Below are positions 45,734-56,116 of a stretch of 64,000 nucleotides of DNA, piece by piece. The translations under genes and the position numbers were made by a program. Source of the DNA: Karstenula rhodostoma CBS 690.94 (lineage: Eukaryota; Ascomycota; Dothideomycetes; Pleosporales; Didymosphaeriaceae); contig MU001503.1 in NCBI GenBank assembly GCA_010093485.1, forward strand, positions 1,199,132 through 1,263,131. The letters are read 5' to 3'. The notes under the pieces are model-generated. The model made no database searches. It was not told the DNA's origin and was given only the letters and a program-made list of their open reading frames with translations. Numbering within the stretch: the first letter of the stretch is position 1; each line of letters begins with the position of its first letter.

Positions 45734-45973
45734 TCACCCAGTGACATCACTCGCGGAGTTGAGGTGTTTGTGGGTAGTGCCATCCCATCCCGTTTCCACG
45801 ACGACGAAAGCTTGGCAACAACAGGCGCCCCTGGCCCTCGCTGGCCATTTATCGAACACACCTCAAATCTTACCGCGACACCACTCTCGCCGCAGAACCG
45901 AAAAACGCCTCCGATATACCTACGTTCATTCACGCATTCGCCTTTGTACGATCTTGGAACAAAGAATTCACAA

Positions 45974-46810
45974 TGGTGAGTGAGAGCCGCAGACCCTTTC
46001 GCATTTCCCGTCCCCAATCACGTTGCGCGCGGGGTGCATGCCTCTGCGCCCCTGCCCCGGGACGCAAACAGCAACAACGACCAACCCGACTGGTCCGCGC
46101 CTTCCACGGCAACGAGGCAACACAAACACGGACCTTGTGCCACGCCCGCGCTCGCTTTTCGTTGACCCTCGGCGCATAACACTCCCACCTTCAACCGCGC
46201 CTGCAACACCGAGTCGTTTCCCATCAAAAGCGAACAGCGACACCATGGCCAGCTCTCACACTCACAACGCACAGGCCTCCACCAACTACCGCGAAGCCTT
46301 CCAGCTCTTCGACAAGCGCGGCAACGGCCGCGTCGACCGCGGAGCCCTCGGCGACCTGCTGCGCGCCTGCGGGCAGAACCCGACGCTCGCTGAGATTACG
46401 GACCTGGAGCGCGGCGTTGGCGCAGACTGTACGTACACTTTGCATCTGCACATGCATTTCCCAGCTGCATCCCGGATTCGCCTTGAATCCCCCGTACCCC
46501 TCGGAAACACCAGCGCGAACAATAGCTAACCCGCACGTGCACAGTCGACTTCGAGACCTTCAGCAAGATCCTCAACCGCCCCGGCGGCTTCCGCGAGCCC
46601 TTCGACATCGAAGAGTACATCCGGGGGTTTCAGGTCTTCGACAAGGACCGCAGCGGGTTCGTCGGCAAGGGCCAGATCAAGTACATCCTGACCAACCTCG
46701 GCGAGAAGATGAGCGAGGAGGAGGTCGAGGAGCTGTTCAAGAGCACCATCGACACGGGCAACAACGAGGTCGACTACAGGGAGTTTGTCAAGACGATTGC
46801 GGAGAACTAA
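45974..46810 (+). CDS. Myosin light chain, Cdc4/Mlc1 type (EF-hand)
   Basis: Essential light chain of class II/V myosins, needed for the contractile ring and septation. Preferred model: exon 1 is ATG alone (45974-45976), a GTGAGT intron to 46274, exon 46275-46428, intron 46429-46544, exon 46545-46810. It gives 140 aa and an N-terminus MASTNYREAFQLFDKRG, nearly the length of S. pombe Cdc4 (141). The alternative starts at 46245 and adds nine residues (149 aa). EF-hand-like loops: DKRGNGRVDRGA (degenerate), DKDRSGFVGKGQ and DTGNNEVDYREF; the linker includes ACGQNPTLAEITDLE. Calcium binding is likely lost in most loops, as is usual for essential light chains. Calmodulin is excluded by the poor loops. 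Confidence 0.88.
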
Positions 46811-47800
46811 GCGAATGGAGACGGGAAGGGTTTCAGTTGGATGGGATGTACATTTTGATGAGGCCTTGACGATTGAATGAAGGGCAGGGGCCTCGATTGC
46901 ATGCGGCACGGCACGGCACTGGCGTTGGCGTGTAGGTACTTTTAGCGCGGGCGAATGACTTGTCGTCAGGTCTGGTAGTTTCTGGGAATTGAATGCATTT
47001 GTGTCAATAATTCTGTATGACTTGATTGTGTTTTGGCACCCCACCGCGTTCCTTTATCGAGTTTTGCCGCGGCTTGCCCAAGCTCGCCAAGTATCACATT
47101 TGAATTCCGTTTGACTCGTGAGACTCGCATTCGGTGATATCATCTCAAGGTAATGCGACTGTCGTACCATGCTGAAGTAAGATTGTTAATTGATTGAGTG
47201 ACGTGCTGCTTTTCGGTGATGCGAGTGTCTCATAGGGCTGAACCAAGGTCACTTGATCAAACTAATATAATGCTTCATGTGGTGAATTAACGACCTTGCT
47301 GTAGCCGCGTGCGACACTCGTCACTTCATCACTCGATGAATCAACGAGTATACTTGCGCCTCGTGACACTTGCTCGCATCACGGGAAGCACCTCCACTCC
47401 AGTTCGTTCACAGTCCAAGCATCACATAAATAACATGCGATTGCTTACTTGATTGAATTTCGTCTAACCAACGAACAGCCACTGTTTTTGGTCCACGAGC
47501 AAAACGCAACGTCTATCTGGGGCGGCTCTCTGGGGTGGGTAGCATGAGAAGCCCTGCGCGTTTCGCCGAGGGTGGTGAGGGGGTATCTGTAACGCAGGAA
47601 CGCGGGGAAAATTGGAAAGAAAGGAATAGTTGAAGCAAAAAAAGGTGGAGAAGAAGAAGAAGAAGAAGAAGTCCCAGGTGCGCCGTTCCCCCGAAAGTAC
47701 CGTTATGAAATTCGTTGCCGCTGTGCTGTTCCATCTGCTGCTTGCGGAGAAGAAGAAAAAGAAGATGGTAGAAAGGTATGCGTGGTACGGTACGGCACGC
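46811..47800. other. Intergenic between convergent genes
   Basis: 3' flanks of the light chain and the STEEP1-like gene. AT-richer at 47.0-47.5 kb; holds the (GAA)n tract. No gene. Confidence 0.45.
47649..47671. repeat. (GAA)n microsatellite
   Basis: About 7-8 consecutive gaa units, with further AAG-rich sequence at 47748-47765. Confidence 0.8.
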
Positions 47801-48355
47801 CTACGTCTTAATCTCCTTGACAGCAACCATACCCATCGCCGCGGACGTAGCCGGCGTCTTCCCCATGATCATCTCGCTCGTGGTAACGAACCCGCCGGGG
47901 AGCAGATACACGACATCGTCCCTGCGGCCGGCGCGGTCGGCAGCGAACTGGTGCCAGTCGAGGTGGTAGCCGACGACGAGGTTGCAGCGGGCGCAGCGCT
48001 GCAGGTAGCGCTTCTCGAAGCCCGAGTCGCTGGTGACCATGGCGGGGGCGTGCTCGAGGCGCGTGCTGAGCAGCAGGCCGTAGTGGTCTGTTGGGGGCGG
48101 CGCGGGGGACTCGTTGGAGGGGCGGCGCGGCTTGGTGGGAGGTGCTGGGGGTGGCGGGAGCGGCATCATGTGCGCGGCGTCTGGGGAGTTGTTGCGCGTG
48201 GGGAGGGCGTCGAGGGGCGTCGACGTCGCGAGGAGGAGGTGCGTGCACAGGCAGTGGTAGGTGTAGACTGTTGAGGAGGCGGCGAGGGAGAGCTTCTCCG
48301 AGGGCGAGGGCGAGGGCATGGCGAAGTAGTCGCGCGAGGACTGCGTGATGTCCAT
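47801..48355 (-). CDS. STEEP1-domain (UPF0428-type) protein
   Basis: Single exon, 184 aa. The conserved pattern of this eukaryotic family is visible: TVYTYHCLCTHLLLAT near the N-terminus (Cys pair 1) and KRYLQRCARCNLVVGYHLDWHQ in the middle (Cys pair 2), followed by VVYLLPGGFVTTSEM. The human relative assists STING exit from the ER; the fungal role is not known. Between the Cys pairs lies a Pro-rich insert (PPPPAPPTKPRRPSNESP), and the C-terminal part is short and Met/Ala-rich. Confidence 0.65.
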   Translation of the reverse strand: MDITQSSRDYFAMPSPSPSEKLSLAASSTVYTYHCLCTHLLLATSTPLDALPTRNNSPDAAHMMPLPPPPAPPTKPRRPSNESPAPPPTDHYGLLLSTRLEHAPAMVTSDSGFEKRYLQRCARCNLVVGYHLDWHQFAADRAGRRDDVVYLLPGGFVTTSEMIMGKTPATSAAMGMVAVKEIKT

Positions 48356-49632
48356 GGCTGGGAGGGGTCCCGGTGTTGAAAGGGTTTGGAGCGTGTTGAA
48401 TTGGGCGTGTGGAGTTGAGAAGGGCTTCCTGGGGAAAGGTTCGCGGGGTGCAGTATTTGAGCGTCAGAAGTCCGTCTGCGCCGTCACTTTTTTCTGTGAG
48501 GGAGGGTGTGGCGTGAAGTGGGCGTCGAGTCGAGTCAGAAGTGAAGTCCGGAATGGTCAAGTACTCTATCGGGCAAAAGTCGGCGGCAGTACAAGGTCGG
48601 CGAAGGAGGAAACGGTTGGTGTGGGTGGGATGGAAGCTGAGGCGAATGCGTTATAAATCGACGTTCCTGTGTTTGGGAGGCGCGCTGAAACGGCCCTCTC
48701 GAGACGCTGGGCAGATAGTCAGACGTGTGCGAGGCGAGGCGTTGCCGCGGGAGGGGCGGGGTGGACCGTCGGAAGCTGCAGGCCAAGTCCGCGCCGGTTG
48801 CGGGCACAGACGGCGGAGCGAGGGTGCGTGTGGCCTGGGGAGGGAGTCGCAGGGCGGTGGAGGTGCGCGGGGAGTGTCTGAGGCTCCGAGGGTGTGCGTG
48901 TGCGTGTGTGAGGCTCTGGCAGATGGCAGCGGCCAAGCTCGTTTCTTGTGTGTGAAATGTCTCGGCGATGTTTCCTCTGCGCGTGAAGAAAAAAGGGTCC
49001 ACTGAAGGTCCGCTGAAGGCCCACCGAAGGCCCACCGCAGAAGATTTGTAAAGGCTTGTGAAGAGGCTAGCGCAGGGCGGGATCCGCAAATGCGCCAGCA
49101 AACAAGGGCGAAGCGGATGCACCGGCCGTGTGGTGTGGTGTTGACGTGCAGGCGAAGAGTGAAGGCCGATGTCTGCTTGTTGTCGCTACCGTTGTCAGTT
49201 ATACAGAGGCCCTCGTTGGAAGCCACTGCGCACACGCGACGCAACCGTCCCAGATAGATGAACGGATCGACTGTGTAGTGTGCCCGGGTTGTTGCTGGTG
49301 GCGGCATGCATCCTGACGTTGCTGGCCTGCCCATGGCGATGCATAGGTGAAGGTAGTCGAATTACTGCGCCCGTCTCGCCCACGCCTTGTTGTCGTTTGC
49401 TTCGCGCGCCTGGCCGTCCGCTGTCCACCTGCCACCAGCTCGGGTACACTACACTGCACCTGCACCGGCACCCTCGCTGCTCGCTGCCCATCCGCCATCC
49501 GCCGTCGCCCAAACCCAAGCGTAAGCTCCGGGCACCCAAGGCCCGCCGCCCGCCATCTCCAGCCAAACGCCATCTGCCGCCTGTCTCGACGGCTTGTCAT
49601 TGCCATTCACATCCCCCATCCCCGTTGTTGGC
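48356..49632. other. GC-rich divergent spacer
   Basis: 1.3 kb between divergent genes. Several long overlapping open frames exist on both strands, which is typical for GC-rich non-coding DNA; none has motifs or splice sites. A short tandem ccactgaaggtccgctgaaggcccaccgaagg-type tract (three imperfect copies of a 10-11 bp unit) lies at about 49000-49037. Confidence 0.4.
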
Positions 49633-50267
49633 ATGTCGCCGCTAACCTCGGATGTAATCAAATTCGGCGCCTTCGTGGTAACCAACCAGGTGCGCCTTCC
49701 CGCCCACGCACCGTGACGCTGCCCTGTCTGGGACCTCCTGTTGACGCCATGAGGCTGACGGCAGCACACGCACAGGTCTTCCACCTCACACCGCTGTCCT
49801 ACGCCCTGGTGAATCTCAAGCCCTTGCTTCCCGGCCACGTCCTCGTCTCGCCACGCCGCCCCGTTCCGCGCATCCATGACCTGTCTGCCGCAGAGGTCCA
49901 GGACCTCTTCCTGACCGTGCAGCGCGTCTCGCGCACCATTGAGCGCGTCTTCGATGCCTCGGCCCTGAACATTGCCATCCAGGACGGCCAAGATGCCGGC
50001 CAGAGCGTGCCCCATGTCCATGCCCACATCATCCCAAGGAAGAAGCAGGACCTGCCCCGCCCGGACGCTGTGTACGAGATGATGGAGAGCGAGGATGGCC
50101 ATCTAGCCAGGCACCTCACCAAGCGCGACGAGGCCGACGAGAAGCGCGGTACCTTCCCGGCCGTAGACGCAGATGAGGATCGCAAGCCGAGGAGCGACGA
50201 GGACATGAACAAGGAGGCCGAGTGGCTCGCCGAAGAAATGGCCAAAGACACGGACAAGGAGGCATGA
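49633..50267 (+). CDS. HNT2: HIT-family dinucleoside triphosphate hydrolase
   Basis: Fhit-type hydrolase of Ap3A and related dinucleotides. Exon 1 49633-49689, intron 49690-49775, exon 2 49776-50267; 182 aa. Exon 1 gives MSPLTSDVIKFGAFVVTNQ, which joins in frame to VFHLTPLSYALVNLKPLLPG, the standard opening. Then HVLVSPRRPVPRIHDL and the catalytic triad motif HVHAHIIP, preceded by AIQDGQDAGQSVPH. The Asp/Glu/Lys-rich C-terminal tail is usual for fungal members. The correct start lies in a different frame from the long upstream extension, which is not coding. Confidence 0.93.
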
Positions 50268-50726
50268 TGCTTACACTCGTGCCAAAGCAACCCCGCTTCA
50301 TCGAATAGAATGTACAGTACCGGGGGTCATGTCCCAGTACACAGCATAGACGACCCTTTGCCATGTCTTGGCGCGTGTCAGGACGTGGCCTGTCACCACG
50401 CTCACCAAATTATCCAAAAAGACAACATACCTACACCATGCATGCCCTTGATCTAATCTTGGAAGAATGCCCTTGATCTTATCTTGAGAGAATGATACCT
50501 CGAACCCTTTTAGTACCAAGTCTTTTGCGTGCTGTGTACATGAGCAATAGTGGTTAGTCAGCTTATGTGGGGTTCCTCCTAGGCTTGGGGCCAAAACCCC
50601 CTCTCTCCTTACTCCGGCCACGAACGGCTGCCTAATCTAATTCTGGCTCGGCAAGCCAAGTCACCTGCATGCTACAACTCACTGTAGCTCGTCTAGGTTG
50701 TTCCATTTCCTCTTAGTGTTTCCAGC
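50268..50726. other. Intergenic with a 25-bp duplication
   Basis: 3' flank of HNT2 and promoter of the Zn2Cys6 gene, including the direct duplication at 50442-50491. No gene. Confidence 0.4.
50442..50491. repeat. Tandem 25-bp duplication
   Basis: Two adjacent units beginning atgcccttgatct, at 50442-50466 and 50467-50491, differing at three positions. Confidence 0.85.
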
Positions 50727-52541
50727 ATGTCCTCAGCAGGCTCTTCTGTTACCCTGGTCAGCAGGCCACGCACCAGGAGAGCTGCTCCTAGAGTAAAGAC
50801 GGGCTGCAAGACTTGCAAGTGCGTTCCACTTTGATCAGAGTCCATCAACTTGCCGACTTACCTCGCAGAATCCGTCGAGTGAAATGCGACGAAGAGAAGC
50901 CTCATTGCAAAAGGTCAGGAGTCTTCCCAAGTTGTGTCGCTGCAGCCTGACGAATCAGATGCACAAGCACCGGGCGCAAGTGCGACGGCTACTCAACAAC
51001 CCCAAATGGCAGCCATGCCATTGTGTTTCCAGTAGCCCAAACATCTACTATCCAACGTGCTGTCAGGTCTCCCATGGCGGACGACAAAGACCTCCACTTC
51101 CTGGAATTCTATAAACACTGTGCCGCTCCCTCCATGTCCACTGATGCGTTCGACACAAATTTCTGGTCTCAAGCATGTCTGCAAATGGCCCAGTCTGAGG
51201 CCTCCATTCGGCATGCTTTGATCGCGATAGGCTACCTCAACAGATCACAGACAGGCAGCTTGAAGAGTGCTCGCTCCGGTTTGGTGGCTACTTCGGGACA
51301 GGAGACATTCTTGACCCATTACAACAAAGCCATCAAAGCTCTCGCCAAACGCATCCCCGAAGCTTCTTGCACCCCCGAGGTCGGGCTAGTTACGTGCTTC
51401 ATCTTCGTTGGCATAGAGGTTTTGTGCGGTAACTACGACGCAGCTATGATGCACTACTGCAACGGTCTCCGCATCCTCCAGACTCTCAGAACGAAACAAG
51501 GGTCGAGCAGTGGAAAGATGCTAGGTTCCGACTTCATCGAAAAAACACTTGTTCCCCTTTTCCACCGTCTCCTTACTACAGGAATCCAATACGGCGTACC
51601 TACCGATCTTGCCATGTCTCTCATTCAGCGGCCGCCAGACACCCCACAACCCACATTCAAGTCCGTCCTAGAAGCCCAATCCGCGATGCACGAGCTCCGC
51701 AACCAAGCTTTACTATTCATCCGCCACATGGGCGAGAACTTCCGCCCCGTCACGCCTCCCCCAGAACACAAGCTGCTCGACCAACAAGCTCTGCTATTCG
51801 CTCTGGACGAATGGTGGATCGCACTAGAAGAGCTCGAGAGCAGCACAATACTCTCCAAAGACGACACGACCACCGCCCACGCGCTAAAGGCCTGCTACTA
51901 CACCACCTACATCCTCGGGGCCTCCATCACAGACCCCAACCAATCCGCGTGCGACCGGCACTTGCCCCGCTTCAAAGCGCTAGTCCACCACTGCAGACAC
52001 GTCGTCGAGCACAGCCCGCGTCTGGGCGTTACCTCCCCCGCGGCCAACTTCACATTCGAGATCACCGTCATCCCCTGCCTCAACTTCGCCGCGTCGCGCT
52101 GCAGGTGCCCCGTCACCCGCCGCGAGGCCGTCGCCCTCCTCGAACGAAACATCCCCCGCGAAGGCCTCTGGGACGCTCAGCAGCAGGCGCTGGTGTGTCG
52201 CAGGCTTATCGAGATCGAGGAGAGCGAGGTCGATCCTGTCACTGGGTGGCCGACGGAGAATGCGAGGGTGCTGAGTACGTGGTCCATGTCTTGTGTTGCA
52301 GCGCCGAAGGCGGAAAATTCGCTATCTGGAGCTATGGCAAGACAAGTTACCTCCCCCCTGTTTGCGGGCTGCGCTGACGTTTATTGGGATTGCAGGTACG
52401 ATTGTTCGCGGCGATATGGATGGGAACGGGCGGTTTGCGGTATACTTCGCGATGGATATGTGGGGGGAGGGCCGGGGCGAGGCGCCGCTGCCGCCGGTTG
52501 GGGAGAGAGGGAGGATGTGGAAGGAGTGGTTCCAGCTGTGA
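50727..52541 (+). CDS. Zn2Cys6 transcription factor
   Basis: Exons 50727-50818, 50869-50913, 50959-52274, 52396-52541; 532 aa. Two small introns interrupt the zinc cluster. Spliced, it reads GCKTCKIRRVKCDEEKPHCKR then CTSTGRKCDGY, with spacing C-x2-C-x6-C-x6-C-x2-C-x6-C. The middle matches the fungal-specific factor region that begins DLHFLEFYKHCAAPSMS and includes MHYCNGLRILQTL. The last intron (52275-52395, CTGAC branch) leads to IVRGDMDGNGRFAVYFAMDMW. Ignoring it would add an unrelated tail. Nuclear regulator, target unknown. Confidence 0.88.
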
Positions 52542-52755
52542 CGGCTGCGCGTAGTGTCGGTCATCTGAGGATGCGTCATGCAAGTATCCATTCACCAGCC
52601 CAGATGTGTGGTTTCACCCTCTCTTCACTTCTTCAAACAAGCTAGAAGGAATTCACCTCCCCCCCTAACTATATATCCCCTACCGGCGACCTACCCCACC
52701 CACACCCGTCACAATCTCCAAACGCTACTCTGCTCTCCAGGATACTGTACAGCGA

Positions 52756-53770
52756 ATGGACATCGTGAGATCTCTACCGGCGTCAATACGTAGACCTCTA
52801 CAGGAACGGAAACTCGAGGATATCTTGAACGCCGTTCTAGAGATCAATGAGGAATTTCATCTTATAGGCGCTCCTGCATTCGAAAATCTTAATCAATTTA
52901 TGGAAGGCATGCAACGCTTCGACCCATGTCCCAGAGGATCCATCTGGCCCGCACTGCTTTATATATCCGAACGATTACGCAAGAACACAGAAATTTCGAA
53001 AAACATTGCAACCATCTTCCTGCATATCGGTAAAATTCTCCAAACTGCTCTGGGAGTGCAACGGTTCCCGGAGTCTCGATAAATGCGCCGGTCCATGTGT
53101 GAGCTCGAGTCTTGTTTTCTCGATATTTTGGAAGAGATGCTCAACTACATGCGCAGACAGGACAGTAAGTCGCGCTAGTCACATGTAGTCAGTCGTTACA
53201 TCATAAACCATACCAAGCTCATAATTTGCAAGGTTTCTGGTTTGCGATACATGCCAGAAACAGCCAAGAAATCATCGAAAAGGATATAGGAAAGATGGAC
53301 ATGCATCTCATCATGTTCTCGGTTATGGCAGAGGCAAACGCACTGAAGCTTCAACTGTCACCGCCACGTCAAAATTTAGCGGACCGTTTGAGGGAACATC
53401 TTTCCAAGAACCCCCGACTGCATATGAACGGACGAAGTTTTGAGGTTTCCACAGGTACTATAGAATACCCTATATCCATCCTTACTACTTGGATACTAAT
53501 ACAGCTAGCCAGACGAGTACGCCTATCTGACGGTACCTCTCATCGATTATCTAGAGGATCTTCGTCCATTCTTCTCTGAAAAAACGTCACGCAACTTCAT
53601 CAATCTCTTCGATCGACCTAAGATGACTTTGTGGATAGCATCAAACACTTTGGCATTCCTATGGATCGAAGGTTACTCCACATGTCGCCACTTCAGGCAA
53701 GGACATGACCCTGTTCGCTATTGTGCTACGCATCTGTACATGGCAGACATATCAAGCTACGTCAGATCCC
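52756..53770 (+). pseudogene. Decayed helical-domain gene (possible N-terminal part of a larger fungal protein)
   Basis: Coding-like sequence from the ATG at 52756 (LEDILNAVLEINEEFHLIG, GKILQTALGVQRFPESR) is stopped by TAA at 53080-53082. The same frame goes on at once with ATG and MCELESCFLDILEEMLNYM. An intron 53165-53232 leads to FWFAIHARNSQEIIEKDIG, then a probable intron to DEYAYLTVPLIDYLEDLRPFF. Near 53.70 kb the sense shifts frame to MTLFAIVLRICTWQTYQ and then runs into the opposing gene. The helical style recalls the N-terminal domains of large fungal STAND-type proteins, but I cannot confirm that. Truncation, stop and frameshift together suggest a dead fragment. Confidence 0.5.
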
Positions 53771-55000
53771 CAGCACCACCCCCTCCTTCACCAACCACTC
53801 CTCCCACCTCCCCACAATCTCATCCGCCAGCTCCAACCCCCGTATCCACTGCAGCGTCCCATTCCTCTCCGGTTCATTCGGCAACCTGAACTGCGGATTC
53901 CTCAGTCTATACGCATTCCGCGCATATACATATCCCAGATCCGGTACGAACTCCTTCCCATTCCCATCCGGCGCAACGAACCCCACCCTCTCCGCGCGAT
54001 ACTCCTCCCACGGGACAACAAGCGGGTACCACCCGAGCTGGCGGTCGGTGAGCGAAACTGCAAAACGGCGAGCGTCGGCGAGCGCAACGATGTGCACGCA
54101 GTGGGAGTTGCAGATGACATCTGCGATGCCCTTGGGGTTGTAGGAGAGCTCTTGCACCGTCGCGATGGGCGTGTCCGGAGCGGAGACGAGGCGCTGGAAG
54201 AGCTGTGTGAAGACTGTGAGGGAGATGTGGCATTGCTTTGTCGTTAGGAGTACCTCTTCCAGCAGGTTGCGCTGCTCGGGAAGCAGTGTGCGCATCGCCG
54301 CCTGCGTGCCCTTTCGGGTGTGGATGAGGACGTCTGTGATTTGGGGGAGCGTGGTCTTGTGCTTGGGGTCTCCCTTGTTGATGCCAATGTACGTGGGCAG
54401 GCCGGGGATGATGATTCGATCGATGCGATCGCAGTGTTCTTCGCGCCGCATCGAAATCCAGAATGCATACATCTTCCCAATGATGTCGTGCAGGAAACGT
54501 AGCGGTGCGTCGGAGTCAAGCGAAGTCTGGCACGTGGTGCAGATCCGCTGAGACCATTGCGTGGGGAGTGGAAGGGACGTAGGCTGCTGGCAAACAGTGC
54601 ATTTGTACGGTTGGAGTATGAACTTGACCATGCTCATGTCGATGAGAGAATCGTAGTGCCTTTGCGCATCCCCGATATCGTCGTATAAGAAAGCATGGAT
54701 ATCTTCGTTGTTATTGACTGTACCGGTTACGACGTTTGTTCCGCTATTGTCTTCCTGGGCATGCAGTTTGTCAAGCTGGTGATTCTCTTGGACGCCCTCT
54801 TCATAACGCCCTTCATAGGCAGGTTCCTCATCGAAAACAACAACTCTGTTTCTCAGGGTGAGATATGATACGTCTCGTTCGTAGTCGCACCGAATTGTAT
54901 CCATCCCGGCTCGCTGCTTCAAGAGGGTTGAGTTTCTAGTTCCTGTTAAGGGCGATAAACTTGGGGTGGGATCTAAACTGTTTTGCATGAAGATAAGCAT
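53762..55000 (-). CDS. Unrecognised protein with paired CxxC motifs
   Basis: Single exon; the first true ATG in frame is 55000 (MLIFMQNSLDP), giving 412 aa. Two Cys pairs (YKCTVCQQ and RICTTCQ, about 20 residues apart) could form a zinc ribbon near residue 140. The rest is mixed alpha/beta with conserved-looking aromatic segments (KMYAFWISMRREEHCDRID, LGWYPLVVPWEEY, LQWIRGLELADEIVGRWEEW). No signal peptide or TM. No family recognised. Its 3' end overlaps the tail of the pseudogene on the other strand. Confidence 0.6.
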   Translation of the reverse strand: MLIFMQNSLDPTPSLSPLTGTRNSTLLKQRAGMDTIRCDYERDVSYLTLRNRVVVFDEEPAYEGRYEEGVQENHQLDKLHAQEDNSGTNVVTGTVNNNEDIHAFLYDDIGDAQRHYDSLIDMSMVKFILQPYKCTVCQQPTSLPLPTQWSQRICTTCQTSLDSDAPLRFLHDIIGKMYAFWISMRREEHCDRIDRIIIPGLPTYIGINKGDPKHKTTLPQITDVLIHTRKGTQAAMRTLLPEQRNLLEEVLLTTKQCHISLTVFTQLFQRLVSAPDTPIATVQELSYNPKGIADVICNSHCVHIVALADARRFAVSLTDRQLGWYPLVVPWEEYRAERVGFVAPDGNGKEFVPDLGYVYARNAYRLRNPQFRLPNEPERNGTLQWIRGLELADEIVGRWEEWLVKEGVVLGI

Positions 55001-55206
55001 TATGCGTCTGACCAGGAGTCTCTTCGATAAACCAGTGAAAAAATGCAATGCCGTGGTCCATGCACTAATATATAAAGGTCTAGGGGCACAATAATCTCGG
55101 GAGTAAAAGCGCACCCACCAACCATGGTAGCGACTAGAGCTGGACGAAACTATCTGCTCAACATTTCAATCGCTTGCGTAAAATTGATTTCGATCAAGAC
55201 CGGTGC

Positions 55207-55985
55207 TTACGTGTCGATGTAGAATGTCGCAAGAGCAATAATAACGAAGACCTGCAACACAAGCGCACCAATAAGCCCCGTCAATATGACAGTCTAATTA
55301 GCGATGATAACATCAGACTAACGCATACCAGTTTAGAATTATCTTCCTGCACCACATAACTAACGACAATAGTCAAAGCAAAGAATGCGAGCACGGAGAA
55401 GCCTTGAAATCCCGAGGTCATCTTATCAATACCCTTAAACCACGCCAAAATCATAACCAACGGGACAATCAAAAGTGCCACCTGCATGGAGAGCCCAAGC
55501 GTAAGCGTGACACCTAAACCCGTCGCGTCCTTGGCAATCTCGATAGCCATAGGCTCGACGTTCAGCAATGGCAAGATAATGAGCCCTAGTAAAGATTACG
55601 AAATATCTGGTTGAAGAAGACCCAGCATGCTGCCTGTGGCGAACTGTGTGTTGAAAGCAACTAGTACCCCAGAGAAGGGAAGTGTGAGGACGTATTTCTT
55701 TTCCCTGGGTTAAGAGCCCGGCGTATATTGCATCTCCAGCACTGATAGCAGTTGCCACTCCAGCTAGGGTCATATGTCTGGCGATCCCTCTGTTCACCGA
55801 GAGGTTTCTATTTACCGCATTCAGGGAAGGCCCTCGAAACGGTTTCTTGTGAGTATAGAGCTGGAGTACGAGCCACAGGATGTACGAGATCAGCATGACT
55901 ACATATGTTCCTCAAGATTGGTTGAAGATCACCTTCTGTGGAATGTTGGGTATCAGATGTGAGGAGCTTGGGATGATGAGCCCCG
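55207..55985 (-). pseudogene. CAX/VCX1-type Ca2+/H+ exchanger remnant
   Basis: The C-terminal half is well preserved: LGLIILPLLNVEPMAIEIAK, GVTLTLGLSMQVALLIVPLV, FQGFSVLAFFALTIVVSYVVQ, then an intron (about 55290-55325) to a last helix ending FYIDT and TAA at 55207-55209. Upstream, TYVVMLISYILWLVLQLYTH is the helix before the acidic loop. The gene is broken: an in-frame TGA at 55912-55914 (where family members have an Arg before GT), a TAA at 55596-55598 just before LLGLIILP, and a frame change between about 55.69 and 55.80 kb. The N-terminal third is missing. Active homologues are vacuolar cation/proton exchangers. Confidence 0.6.
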
Positions 55986-56116
55986 TGACGGCTAGTAAGT
56001 AGCATGCTGGTGGTTTGGGATTGAAGAACTGTTCGAAACGATAGTAACTTCCCAGGAAGAAGCAAATAAAAATATTCCAGCACCTCGCAACATCTCATCT
56101 CATCGTCTTCAAAATA

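Noticed and set aside
48535..49334. Overlapping frames of 195-227 codons between the STEEP1-like and HNT2 genes
   Set aside because: Several GC-rich frames are open at once on both strands, with no motif, splice signals or start context.
53705..54247. 180-codon plus-strand frame with Pro-rich sequence
   Set aside because: Only its first ~17 codons read as protein (pseudogene tail); the rest is antisense to the minus-strand gene at 53762-55000.
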